From the NCBI GenBank assembly GCA_014529385.2, contig CM043943.1, forward strand, positions 100,461,355 through 100,525,354: a stretch of DNA of 64,000 nucleotides, read 5' to 3'. Origin of the DNA: Adiantum capillus-veneris (taxonomy: Eukaryota > Streptophyta > Polypodiopsida > Polypodiales > Pteridaceae). The translations under genes and the position numbers were made by a program. A model generated the notes under the pieces. That model saw only the letters and a program-made list of their open reading frames with translations, was not told where the DNA came from and made no database searches. Below, piece by piece: positions 10,913 through 23,200 of this stretch. Numbering within the stretch: position 1 is the stretch's first letter; each line of letters starts with the position of its first letter.

Positions 10913-12949
10913 GCACATGGTACTATTGGGGCTGATGTAAAAGATGATGTGGTTGTACAAAATGTGAGGCCACAGTCACAAGTTTTGAGTGGACCACAAG
11001 AGTCCTCTTCTCGTGGCTCTGTTGAGAAACCACGGAATGGTAGACTACGTACGCAGGTTACTCCACCAACAGGTACAGGGAATGTATCACGAAAAGGAAA
11101 GGAAAAGGTTGATGAACCTCCCTTTATGGCTGATGCATCATCAGGTTTTTCACATGTAGACATGGATTCAGATGGTTCTGACCAAAGTCTTGATGAGGAA
11201 TTTGGAATTTCAGCTGTCAGGACACCTGGTGTAAGGAAAGTACAAGAAGATGTTAGATGGCAAAGGAGTGACCCAGGACCGCGCACATCTAACAGAGTCA
11301 AAAATCCAGTTCAGAAATTGACTTATGATGGGTATCTAGCGCATCACCAAGCCTACATGGCTAAGGTGATACAGGATGTGGAGCCCACATGTTTTGAGGA
11401 TGCAGTTGGAAATGTGCATTGGGATGATGCAATGAATGAAGAGATGGCTGCATTGGAAGCGAACAACACATGGGAGTTGGTGCCATTGCCAAGTGGCAAG
11501 AAAGCTATTGGTTGTAAATGGGTGTATGAAACCAAGAATAAGGTTGATGGTAGCATTGAGCATCACAAGGCAAGGCTGGCCGCAAAGGGTTATGCACAGA
11601 CATATGGCATAGACTATGAGGAGACCTTTGCTCCAGTGGCAAAGATGACGACTGTGAGAGCTGTCATAGCACTGGCTGCATCTAGAGGATGGATTATGCA
11701 TCAAATGGATGTAAAGAATGCCTTCTTGAATGGTGAGTTGCAAGAGGAAGTGTATATGGATCAGCCACCTTGTTATGTCGATCCAGGTTACCCAGATTAT
11801 GTATGCAGACTTCTCAAAGCTTTGTATGGTTTGAAGCAGGGCTCTAGAGCATGATATGATAGGATTGCCAAGTATCTTGTCAATATTGGTTTTAGGAGAG
11901 CTCATGCTGATCATTCACTCTATGTTCGTGAGAATGATGTGGGAATTGTGGTCATTACCATATATGTAGATGACCTTATTATTGTTGGTGACAATGCTAT
12001 GGAGATTGACCATGTGAAGGGTCTCCTCAAACAGGAGTTTAAAATGAAAGATTTAAGCGAGTTGTGCTACTTTCTTGGCATTGAGGTGATCAGGACTCCA
12101 GAGGGTGTATGGCTATCACACAGACAGTATGCTTTGGACATGTTGTCAAAGTATGGTATGGATGATTGTAAGCCAATTTCTATTCCCTTGGATGTGAATG
12201 CAAAGCTGAGTGCAGAGAAGGGTGATGTTGTTGAGGATGTCAAGATGTACAGGAAGATTGTGGGTAGTCTAATCTACTTGACTATCACAAGGCCAGACTT
12301 GAGCTACACAGTAGGATTGGAGAGTCAGTTCATGCAGCTTTCAAGGAAGCCACATTTGGATGGAGTATGACGCACACTTAGGTATGTGCAAGGTACTCTT
12401 GACTACGCATTGTTCTATGCAGCATATGTGCCATTAGCATTGTATGGGTATACAGATGCAGATTGGGCAGGTAGCATTGTTGATAGGAGATCTACGAGTG
12501 GCTTCATGTTCTCTTTTGGGAGTGCTGCTGTTACTTGGAGCAGCAAAAAGCAGCCTACGGTTGCTTTATCAAGCACAGAGGCCAAGTACAGAGGTGCAGC
12601 AGTTGCGGCGTGCGAGGTAGCTTGGCTACGCACATTACATGAGGACTTGGGAGTACAGGTGGACCAGCAGATTTTCATCCATTGTGAAAACCTCAGCAGC
12701 ATGCAGTTGGCTAGGAACCCAGTGTTCCATGCCAGGACCAAACACATAGAGGTCCATTACCACTACGTTCGAGAGCGAGTGTTGGCGGGCGACATCGACT
12801 TGGTCTACGTTAGCACAGAGGAGCAGATAGCGGATATCTTTACTAAGGCCCTCGGAGCTGAGAAGCTTCGACATTTCCGGACTATGCTTGGACTCTGCGA
12901 CATGCAGAGCTCGAGGGGGAGTGTTGAGATGTCGAGCTCTACACCTTGA
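10913..12949 (+). pseudogene. Copia-A2 RT and RNase H, right part
   Basis: This continues the integrase C-terminal linker, RT and RNase H of copia-A2. Motifs include GCKWVYE (A1 has a stop at the Trp), [22 protein letters not shown] near 11,963 and TKHIEVHYHYVRE in RNase H. In-frame stops are TGA 11,852, at the same Trp position as the A1 stop at 3,471, and TGA 12,368, where A1 has a sense codon. Otherwise it is collinear with A1 and very similar. Confidence 0.9.
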
Positions 12950-13241
12950 GCTGGCATCCACTACGGGTCTTGGCCGCTTATGGCATGTACTCACTGGCGC
13001 ATTAGGTGACCAACACGGAGGATCTCTGCCAGTGATTCTACAGCTGGACTACACTTATAGTGCCAACCTAGTACGATTCTAGCGAGTTCACACTTAGTGA
13101 CTGCATGTACATATGTGCTACTTTTCAGCTTTAGCACTTAGTCATGTTGTACTCTCTTTTCTGTGAAGAAGAAGAAGAAGCTTTCCATCTCTGTGTGCTT
13201 TGTGCTTGTCTTGTGTAGCTCTCTTGCATCCTCATTCTTTA
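12922..13241 (+). repeat. Copia-A2 3' LTR
   Basis: This 320-bp LTR matches 4,541-4,860. It starts TGTTGAGATG after the same purine tract and ends at ATTCTTTA without the final CA. It abuts the dispersed repeat at 13,243, so the copia cluster appears to have inserted into that repeat. Confidence 0.85.
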
Positions 13242-13242
13242 A

Positions 13243-13775
13243 TGTTAATTGTGCACATGTCTTGACCGCCAAGCTTGATGTAGGGAACTATGTCAAGCTC
13301 AAATATTCTTTAGCTTGTTTGCACACGGAATGACCATCAGGTCCTTCCATTTAGTAATCACCCAAAAGATGTGAAGATACGTCAATTATCCAAACAATCA
13401 AAGGAAAATGAAAGATAGCCATGTAAGCTTATGATCATAAAACCAAAACTCTCTCCCACATAGTATAAATCCAAAAAAGAAGAGCCTATTACTAAGCAAC
13501 CTGCTACACGAAATAAAAATTGCATTCCCTTGAAACCTCGATCTACACTTCAATATCCACCAGGGTCCCAAGGCATATACATCAACCGGCTTAAAGTATG
13601 TGCACCATGATAGCCTCCTCAATCAAATGGTACCAACCACCCATATAGCATATGTATCACATACCCACAATGTTGCATATGTTCATAAGTAATTAATACA
13701 CTTTGTACTTAGGTCAAAAGACCGCATCAAAGTGCTTAGCATCTCTATCAATGATTTAAATTTCAACAGTTCAGC
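13243..13775. repeat. Dispersed repeat family, copy A (first block)
   Basis: This block is collinear with 16,690-17,210 and 41,950-42,450 (shared cores CACACGGAATGG, CCACCAGGG, CGAAATAA). No conserved reading frame is seen across the three copies, so it looks like LTR or UTR rather than coding sequence. On the - strand its right edge follows a purine-rich AGAGGGGGTGA, which may mark an LTR start. Confidence 0.6.
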
Positions 13776-14655
13776 ATCACCCCCTCTAGTTGAAGAGGTT
13801 TGAGCATTTGAAAGTAGCACATATGGTGCTATGACATTCATAACCTAGTTTTGATCTTAGATAGGTACTTGATTGTCATCTGATATAGGCACAAAACCCT
13901 CTAAAGCCTCATCGTGAATCTTCATTAACTCTTCTTTATCTGCATCATGTTTTGGATCAATTTGTCGACTTCTCAGTAAATAAGGGGCTCGAAATCCCTC
14001 ACGTGCATCATCCAAGAGATCCAAAATCTCCTTGTCTTTCTAATTTAAATAATTATCATGTAACCGATATGTAGAGTGGACAATACAATCCTCTTCAATT
14101 ATCACTTGGGTGGAGAGATTTTGTCTTGCAAATAAATCTTCAATCGTTTCACCCTCCATCAGATATTTTTGAGCTTCAACAACACAGACTCAACATGCAA
14201 CACAAAAAATGCATTAGTTTCCTTTCCCATTGCATCCTCATAGAAAATCCTATCATCTTTTGTTCTAATTCTGAGTCAGTAGCAAAAGCATCAGCTATAA
14301 TCAAATCGTCATGCATGTCTACTGGAATAAGGTTTCACTCATACACCTGCACAATTTCATCATGAGATTTAGCCACTGTCGTTTTGATCCCCTGATTTCT
14401 TTTCCTCCTGTATTCCATGTATAGGTTCTTTGCAAGGTTCACCCTCTGCATCTTAAGGTTGTATAGACTCACCCTCAAAGATTCCTACTTCATGTAAGGC
14501 ATCTACAAAACCAACTTTTCATATACATCTTTAACTTTTTCTTCATCATTAGCCTGTAAGAAAGTAGCATCATGTAGAAGACACTCATCAATCATAGATT
14601 CTAATTTTGATTGTACTTGTTTTCAAATATCTGAATAATTTGGTAGACTTTGAAT
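13776..14655 (-). pseudogene. Decayed coding remnant, probably from an LTR retroelement
   Basis: This block replaces about 205 bp present in the related copy at 17,212-17,418. Read on the - strand it keeps long coding-like stretches with a few stops, for example about 108 codons at 13,857-14,185 (contains EDLFARQNLST and ILDLLDDAREGF) and another stretch up to 14,390 with VDMHDDLIIADAF. Just past its end is AGAGGGGGTGA, like a polypurine tract before an LTR. I do not recognise the domain; a gag or gag-pol linker is possible. No protease or RT motif is visible. Confidence 0.4.
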
Positions 14656-15780
14656 ATCTGCCTAAACTCTATTGAGAGCCCGATGACGATGATGGAGTGC
14701 TCGATATCATGGAGCTCTCGATTTTGATAGTGGAGCTCTCCTCCTCTATTGCAATTGCTAAAGAGAGCTCTCTTTTTCTCTTGCTCTCACCTTTCTTCCA
14801 CTTCTTTCTCTGTGATTGCTCTCAAGAAGTCTCTCCACTTCCCTTTTTCTCTATGATTGCAAAAAACAAAACTCCCCAATTTCTCAAAAATTTTCCCGAT
14901 ACGGGCATGTGAGCCCACGACTATCTTTATCAAACTCCCGCTTGCTTCACCGCCTCATATTGCCAAGAGCACCGGTCTTCCGTCGAGATCCGCCACCCAT
15001 ATAACATATGTATCACATACCCACATAACTACATACATTCATAGGTAATACGCTTTGCACTTCGGTCAAAATATTGCATCAAAGCGCTAAGCATCTCTAT
15101 CAATGATTTAAAGATCAATTGAGAGAAGATAGAGACACACAATACCGCACATTTCATCAATAATCACTTTGCAAAAGAAAAACGAAGCACATAATAGATG
15201 TAGTTTGATAGCACGGACAAGAGTCGACGCTCTGTTGCCAAGGTGGCGGCCGTTAATGATAACATTAGTTTGATTAAATGAAAATTCAGGAGTTTAAGCT
15301 CCCTTTACAAGAGTTTAACTAAGCTAACTTAGCATAAATTGTATTGAGCTCCCGATGACGATGATGGAGCGTTCAATAATCATGGAGCTCTCGATTTTGA
15401 TAGTGGAGCTTTCCTCCTCTGTTGCAATTGCCAAAGAGAGATCTCTTCTTCTCTTGCTCTCACCTTTCTTCCACTTCTTTCTCTCTGATTGCTCTCAAGA
15501 AGTCTCTTCACTTCCCTTTTTCTCTGTGATTGCAAAAAGAAAAACTCCCCAATTTCTCAAAATTTTTCCCTATATGGGTGTGTGAGCCCCCGGCTATCTT
15601 TATCAAACTCCCACTTGCTTCACTTTTGGCATCTAACTGTTCACTTTCTATTTTCAGCCAACTTGGATCCCAAGGCACACATGAGCATTTCCTTTCTCTA
15701 TTAGAGCATCGACAACTCCACCGGTGCATCCCATCTTACCCTTCAAAAGAAATAGACCATTGTGAGTGCTATTGGACTAT
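14656..15780. repeat. Dispersed repeat family, copy A (rearranged second and third blocks)
   Basis: Two overlapping passes of the same family occur here. 14,656-14,955 matches 17,419-17,690; 15,000-15,780 then jumps back and matches 17,090-17,815. The CT-rich core (GGAGCTCTC, CTCTTGCTCTCACC, TCTCAAGAAGTCTCT) therefore appears twice, near 14,708 and 15,380. Short predicted peptides in this core recur only because the DNA is repeated. Confidence 0.6.
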
Positions 15781-16104
15781 CCTTCTCTGTCTTATGTGCT
15801 AAAACAAAATGCACACTCTACTTAATGTTAGTGGCTCACACAAATGTGTAGTTGTACACTTAGGGTTAGTAGCAGTTAGTGGTGATGGGCGGTCGGCCAC
15901 ATGGCCCCTAAACATAACAAAAGGTGCAAGCACAAGTGAAGCCATTTGGAGAAAGATCTTTCATTTGCTTCCCGTCAAAACACAATTTTTTTATGTCATG
16001 CCAATATCTCTCTTACCTATTTCCTGCAATAAATGCTCTTCATCAATCGACCTTTTTAATTGAAGGCTCATCAAGAAGTTTATGTGCGTTTGTTTGGCAT
16101 ACTC
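15781..16104. other. Unassigned spacer
   Basis: AT-rich sequence between two repeat copies. I see no coding motif, RNA gene or terminal repeat in it. Confidence 0.4.
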
Positions 16105-18641
16105 ATCAGCCAAAGCATTGCCAAAGCACCATATTAGGCATACATCTCAACCACAGTAGTGCTGACACAAGTCCACCAGCATACTCCGCTCTCAATGTAC
16201 TGCTAGAGATGACATTCCGTACAACATGCTCCTTGAGAAATTATTTCTCTATTAAGTACACCATTTTTGGCATGAGTATTGAATTGAGCATATGACATAC
16301 ATATCAATTGGGGTAGTCCAATAACAACTTCCCACAATTTGTTTGAAGTTGATAGCACCCAAGAAGCGATATCTTCTCTGAGTTTCCTCTTATGGATGCA
16401 CATCGTAATGACATCCACCCCCTCTAAACCTGAGCATCCTCCGGTTTGCGCCAGCTGGTCTTCAATCAGCATTTTTTATAAGCACGTTAACCTCTTTACC
16501 ATCAAGCTCGCGTAATTTGTAAGTACATGCAAAACAACATAAGGTCTAAACCCTCTCACCAATGGTCTAGCTTAATCATTTGGTAACTGCTCATCACAAA
16601 TCTTTGAACCACATTTGTCGTATCTTGAACTTAGTCAATTAAGAAAAACCTTGTATACTGAAACCACCCAAATTCAAGTATGCTCCAGTTATTTGTTCAC
16701 ACGTCTTAACCACCAAGCTTGATGTAGAGAACTTTCTTAAGCTCAAATTCTCTTTAGCCTGTTTGCACACGGAATGGTCATCAAGTATTTCTATTTAGTA
16801 ACCACCCAAAGGATGTGAAGATACTTCAATTGTCCAAAGAAGGAAAATGAAAGCTATCCATGTAATCTTAAAGATCATAAAACCAAAACTCTTTCCCACA
16901 TAGCATAAATCCAAAAAAGAAAAACCTACTACTAAGCAATCTACTACACGAAATAACAATTGCATTCCCTTTAAACCTCAATCTGGACTTTAATATCCAC
17001 CAGGGTTCCAAGCCATATACATCAACCAACATAGCCTAGGTGCACCATGATAGCCTCCTCGATCGAATGGTACAAACCTGCCATAAAAAATACGCACTAT
17101 CACATACCCACATAACTGCCTACATTCATAGGTAAAACACTTTGGACTTAGCTCAAAATATTGCATCAAAGTGCTAAGCATCTCTATCAATGATGTAAAT
17201 ATCAACAGAGAGAAGATAGAGATGCACAATACCGCACATTTGATCAATAATCACTTTGCAAAAAAAAGTGAAGCATATAATGGCTGAATTTGATAGCATG
17301 GATAAGAATTGACGCTTGATTGCCAAGGCAGGTCGTTCACGGTATTGTTAGTTGGATCAAATGAAAATTAAGGAGTTTAAGCTCCCTTTACAAGTGTTTA
17401 ACTAAGTTAAATTAGCAAAAACTCTATTTAGCGCTCGATAATCATGGAGCTCTCGATTTCGATAGTGCAGCTCTCCTCCTCTATTGCAATTGCCAAACAG
17501 AGCTCTCTTCTCTTGCTCTCACCCTTCTTCCACTTCTTTCTCTATGATTGCTCTCAAGAAGTCTCTTCTATTCCCTTTTTCTCTGTGATTGGAAAAAACA
17601 AAACTCCCCAATTTCTCAAGATTTTTCTATATATGGGTCTGTGAGCCCCCCCACTATCTTTATCGAACTCCCAGTTGCTCCACTTTTTGCATGTGACTGT
17701 TCACTTTCTATTTTTGGCCAACTTGGATCCCAAGGCAAACATGAGCATTTCCTTTCTCTAATGGATCCCCGACGACTCCGTCGATGCTTCCCAACTTACC
17801 ATGCAAAAGAAATGGACCCTTTTGAGTGTATGGGAACATCCGTGGCCACATCACCACTGCCGTATAGCTCTTGCTTGGCTTCTACAAGTCGTTTCCAACC
17901 GACACAAAACCCCACCATTATCGCCCCGTAGTGCCAAGAGAGCCAGCCTTCCATCTCGCGAGCCACCACCAGCAGCACGCTGCTACAATGTCGTGACACA
18001 TCGCCATGCAGGGAAGCTCTCTCTCCTCGACTTTGATACCCCAAGTGAACCATGTTCCAAATTCAACTTCCAAATATAATGCTCAAGCCACAAGTTCAAG
18101 TTGAAAGCCCTCAACCCGAAATTCAATCCGTGTGGATCGCGGCACTTCTCTCGACTTTGCCGAGCCCTCCAATCCTTGCTGTCCAAATTGGAAAAATGCA
18201 TCTGGCACTTCACCATTGGTAACTGACGCCAACTTTAACTCGCAATAATATGACGACCTGGCCTCCGATTGACAATCCAAAAAGATCAACGTACTCCTCA
18301 AGATGATCATTTCAATTCTATTCTATAAACTTCCATCGTTTACCTCTTATAGAACATCCACTTTCAACATAAGAAACATAGTTCTTCGCCCTTTAAAGTC
18401 GCATCTAGCAGACATTTAGGAAACCTTGTCTGTTTTCGAGCCTTGGTCACTACTCCATAAACGTATAAGCTTCAAATAGCTTATTTTATTTGCATCCCTT
18501 TGCTCTTTTTCCCATCATGAAAGCCAAGCAGCACGACAACGAAAAGCCACAGGTACCCACAAGGGTGGGCTATTAATGCCCATCCCAACACCCAGGATTA
18601 TCAACAACCATTCTAAGACAGGTAGAGTTCCCACCAAGGTT
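16105..18641 (-). repeat. Dispersed repeat family, copy B (about 2.5 kb)
   Basis: This is collinear from end to end with 41,375-43,898 in the same orientation. On the - strand, near 16,412-16,440, a purine tract (AGAGGGGGTGG) is followed by TGTCAT, almost the same junction as the internal/LTR border of gypsy-1 (AGAGGGGGTGGA then TGTCGT). The repeat therefore includes the 3' end of an old gypsy element. The right half, with CT-rich and GC-richer blocks, is noncoding. The two copies are not obviously an LTR pair: their edges lack TG...CA. Confidence 0.65.
16420..16690 (-). pseudogene. Gypsy integrase C-terminal remnant in repeat copy B
   Basis: The - strand retains a decayed trace of the GPY-type integrase tail (PYVV.HV followed by a short basic stretch), ending at the purine tract noted above. 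The related segment of copy C is at about 41,680-41,950. It is too decayed for a confident alignment; the call rests on similarity of this tail and tract to gypsy-1 at 26,042-26,330. Confidence 0.4.
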
Positions 18642-19295
18642 TCCATAAAACTCATATTCAGGAATTTTGGGAATTATTCAAGTCCCATTTTTTTTAGGCT
18701 CGCATGTAATGTCAATGTTTTTGGTCAATTCACCTCTAGATTGTGCACGGGTAGAGATTGTTCTATGTAGGCATAAGGCGTTAGCACGTGGCTAGGATGC
18801 ATGAACTTACAAATCTTTATCATGATTTAGGATATAGAGGAGGGTAAAACGTAATTCTAATGCTTACTTGTCTCATAGTAGCGATAAAATGGTTCAATAC
18901 AACTTGAAATTAATTTAATCATACATGCAAGTCTCTATCATTTTGAAGAGCAACAAATTGTACATTTGTTGACCCTATCTTGCTTCTTGTGACTCAAAAA
19001 GTATCTAGGGCTACTAGTGGGAGCATAAATGAGTGGTTGATCGTTTGTCAGGATCACCTCTCAATGTTTCCAAACATAATTTTGATCCCTTAGACCTAGC
19101 TTTTTAGTGATTACCAAGAATAATTTATAAAATTGGGATTTGTGATCTTAGTATTCTTTGTACAATCCTCAAATACATGGGTAAGGGTATAGTTTATGGC
19201 CACTTAGATGTAGATGTGACTCTGAGATCTATGTTGTTTATCTCGTCCAAATGATGTGTAGGCTGTTGAGATGAGATCACACTTGGGTTCAAGGC
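18642..19295. other. Unassigned AT-rich spacer
   Basis: No coding motif, RNA gene or clear repeat edge is visible. It separates the dispersed repeat from the tandem array. Confidence 0.4.
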
Positions 19296-19732
19296 CTAGT
19301 TGCTTCCTTGATCTAGGACCTAGGCCTGCCAAGCTCTAAATTTGTTTGAGCCAAACATACATGTCCCCATCATTTGTTGATTCTATCACATTTAAGTTTG
19401 AGCCTCACTTCATATAGCCTCAAGATTGTATAGGGATAATATTTGGCTTGGATAGAAAATGAGGCTCTTGCGTGATGATCGTGAGGTCAAACTTAAATTT
19501 GTTCCTCACTTGCTAGTTGCTTCCTTGATCTAGGACCCAGGCCTGCCAAGCTCTAAATTTGTTTGAGCCAAACATACACGTCCCCATCATTTGTTGATTC
19601 TATCAAATTTAAGTTTGAGACTCACTTCATATAGCCTCAAGATTGTATAGGGATAATATTTGGCTTGGATAGAAAATGAGGCTCTTGCGTGATGATCGTG
19701 AGGTCAAACTTAAATTTGTTCCTCACTTGCTA
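19296..19732. repeat. Direct tandem duplication, two 217-bp units
   Basis: Units 19,296-19,512 and 19,513-19,729 start CTAGTTGCTTCCTTGATC and are nearly identical, far more alike than neighbouring array units. This is a recent local duplication. Confidence 0.9.
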
Positions 19733-20299
19733 GTGATGCATATGATATTGAAACAAGGATCATTTCATAAACTCAAAGGCTCACTTGCCTACTTGAGCTA
19801 GCAATCCTAGTTGGGTTAGATTGAAGTCCCGAGCCTTAGTCACTTCACTTGAGCTGAAAAGTGGGCCTGAGTCCTTTCTTTAGTTTGAGCTGCAAGTATC
19901 TCAGACGAGTGTGGTGTTCAAAAACACCAAGGTAATGTATTAAAAACATAATAGTCATTGACAAGTCCTCATTGTTATCTAAGTATCCGTTATAGATTGT
20001 AGTGACTATTTTATCAAACAATAGTTGGAAGTTAAGGGATCTCAAATGAGTCTGCTGTAACGCTAGTATAAAAAACAGTAATCCAATCTTTTCTTTAAAA
20101 TGGGACTTTTAAGCTCAGTTTCAACTACATTTCAATTATACAAAAGGTAAAAAATCACCTTGAATAGATAGTCAAGAGGCTCACTCAATACATCATGCCT
20201 TGCACCTTCAATTATCAATTATCTTCTTCAAATGGTAAAGTTTCAAAGGATTTTACAATATCCCTCGTTGTTTGGTCCACTATACATTGCACTATCACT
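19733..20299. other. Unassigned spacer, possibly highly decayed array
   Basis: Scattered fragments such as AGGCTCACTT resemble the array to the right, but no regular unit can be drawn. Confidence 0.35.
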
Positions 20300-23200
20300 A
20301 CTGTTTTCTAGCCCATGCAAGGTGCTCAAACTTAAAGTTCATTTCCCCTACCTACTTAAAATGTTTATGCTAGCCTAATAGAGCCTACAACCCACCTTTT
20401 TGCCTAGAATTAGCAAGGGTATATACACATTAGGCTTGCTCTTATGTTCAAGCCTCAATTCAAAACGCATGGCTAACAAAACCTACAACTTCAGTTTTTG
20501 ATTGTTAGTAGCATGTGCATGGATTGGTAGAGTTTAACTCAAACCACACTTCCTAGTGCTTGTCCAGCCAATGCAAGATGCTTGAAACTATAGTTTTTAT
20601 TCCTTTCCTACTTTAAAATTCATGTTAGTTAAGGAATGCTATAACCTACCTTTTCTTTTAAATTAGCAAGCATGTGTGAGGCTTGGCCATTAGTTCAGCC
20701 TCACTTGAAAGTGCACCACTAAGAGAGCCTATAAAATGGGTCTTAATTTTCTAATAGCATGTGCATGCACTGGTCAAGTTGAATCTTAAGTTCAACTCAC
20801 ACTTACAAGTGCTTGTCAGCCCATACAAGATGCTTGAACTTAAAGTCCACTTGCCCTTGACTTGAATCTTTTTACTAGTTTAGGATAGCCCATAACCCAC
20901 TTTTCACTTAGAACTAGCAAGCACATTAGACTTGAGGCCTTACTTTGAAGCCTAGCTTGAAAATAAAAAAGTAAGGGAACGCACAAGATGTTTGGGGGGG
21001 GGGGGGGGGGGGGGGTGTTATAGATTGTTTATAGCTAGCATGGACAAGTCAAGTTCAACCTTAGATTCAAGTATGTGTAAACATGAGGCTCAACCTTCAG
21101 TTTGAGCCTCTGATTCAAGAGACACTTGCAAGTGCTAATTCAAACTATGCAAGATTCTCAAACATAAAGTCCACTCTCACTTGATTTTTAAATAGCTTTA
21201 CCTTTTTGCGTAGTATAGCAAGCATGTGTAGAGTGGGGAGATCGACCTTAACTTTGAGCCTCTCTTGAAAATGCACAAGTGAGGGAGCCTACAAGATGAT
21301 GGGTCTAAGAATGTAGGTTTCTAGCACAGAAAGGTTAATTGTAACCTTATATTCAAGCCACACTTAGCGATTGCATCTCCAATCCATTCAAGAGGCTCAA
21401 ATTTAAAGTCCACTTTTTCAGGCCTATTTGACAATTGTATGTTTTTTTTAGCATACCACATTAACCCATGTTTTTTTATAGCAGTAGCAAGCATGTACAC
21501 CTAAGGCTCTACCTTAAATTCAAGCCTCACTTGGAGATGTACACATAAGGGAGCCTAAAACATGGGACTAAGATTCTCAAGTTGCTATTTGTCCAACCCA
21601 TGCAAGAGTCTTGAAATTAAAGCTCACTATTGCTAACCTACTTAAAAAACATTACATGCTAATTTAGGGCAACCTATAATCCATCTTTTTTCTTAGGATA
21701 GCAAGAATGTGTATGCCTGAGGCTCAACCATAAGTTTGAGCCTCACTCGGAGGCACACAAATAGGATTGCCTAAAACATGGGTCTAAAATTCTAGATACC
21801 TAGCATGGACTCGTTAAGTTTAACCTTAGATTCAAGTCACACTTGTACTTACTTGTTCAAGCCATGTAGGATGTGTGAACTTAAAGGTGACTATCTCTTA
21901 CTGGCTTAAAGATTTTATGCTAGTTTACGACAACCTACAACCCACAACTTGGCTTAGAAGTGTAAGCAACATGTGTATACCTGAGGCTCGACCTTAAGTA
22001 TCAACTTAACCTGAAAGAGCACAACTAAGGGAGTCTAAAAGAATGGATCTCTTAGCCCATAACCTTTGTTTTTTCTTAGAATTGCAAGCATATGTTACCT
22101 GAGGCTTGACCTTAATCTCAAGACTCACTTGGAATTACACAAGTATTAAGGGAGCCTGAAAGATGGGTGTAAGATTCTAGGTAACTAGCATATGTTACAT
22201 GAGGCCTAACCTTGAGCTCAAGCCTCACTCGGAATTTCACAAGTACTAAGGGAGACTGAAAGATGGGTGTAAGATTCTAGGTAACTAGCATGGACTTGTC
22301 AAGTGTATCCTCAGATTCAAATCAACCCACCTTTTTCCTAAAAATCATGTGTATGCCTAAGGATCAATCTTAAGTTTGGGCCTCACCTATAGGTGCACAA
22401 CTAAGATAGATTCTACAAGATGGGTCTTGGATTGTCGGTATTTGACATGAACTGGTCAAGTTTAAACTAGAATCCAATGACTCTTGCACGTGGTTTCTCA
22501 ACCCATCAAGAGGCTCAAACTTAAAGTCCACTTTACCTTGCTAACTTTGAAACTTTATGCTAGTTTAAGATGGCCCCTATAACTTACTCTTTTGCCTAGT
22601 ATTAGCAGGTATTTTTACACTTCAAGCTTGGCCTTAAGTTTGAGACTCACTTGGAAGTCCCACCACTAACAGAGGTCCTACAAGATAGGTCTTAAATTGT
22701 TGGTATCTAGCATGGGGGGCTGGTGAAGTTTAAAGTAGATTCAAGCCACACTTGGAAGTGACTCCCTAACCCATGTAAAAGGCTCAAACATAAAGCCCAC
22801 TAACCTTGCTTGCTTGAAATCTTTAAGCTAGTTTCAGACAGCCTATACCTCAACTAAGAAGAGAGCTTATAAGTTGGTTTTAAGGGTTTTGGTAGCTAGG
22901 AAGATTAAGTCAATTTCAACTTTAAACTCAAGTCACCCACTTTTAAAACTGCTTCCCAACGTAAGCAAGAGGCTTGCACTTATGTTCGAGCCTCCCTTGC
23001 CATCTTCAAAATTCTATGCCATTTAAAGACAAGCTAAAACCTACCCCTGTGCATAGAACTAGCAAGATTTGTACATGAGACTCTAGCTTATGTTATAGTC
23101 TCCTTTTCCCATGCAAGCTTCTCTCAAAATAGTACCAAGCCCTATCCATGCATGTTCACTAGGCTTGCATTTGCAAGTGAGACTCCAACTTAAGTTCAAG

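Larger units (their letters stand above)
4863..13241 (+). mobile_element. Copia-A2: 5'-truncated copia-A copy, split by copia-B
   Basis: This is a second copy of the copia-A family in the same orientation. Its left piece (4,863-5,349) matches A1 integrase positions about 2,038-2,525, and its right piece (10,913 onward) continues at the matching A1 position about 2,529. The gap is exactly the copia-B insertion with its GTAAT duplication. Primer site, gag, protease and the integrase N-terminus are missing: the LTR end joins directly to integrase sequence at short microhomology (CA/AGATGG). A tandem LTR-internal-LTR-internal-LTR array that then lost about 2 kb would explain the layout. Confidence 0.85.
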
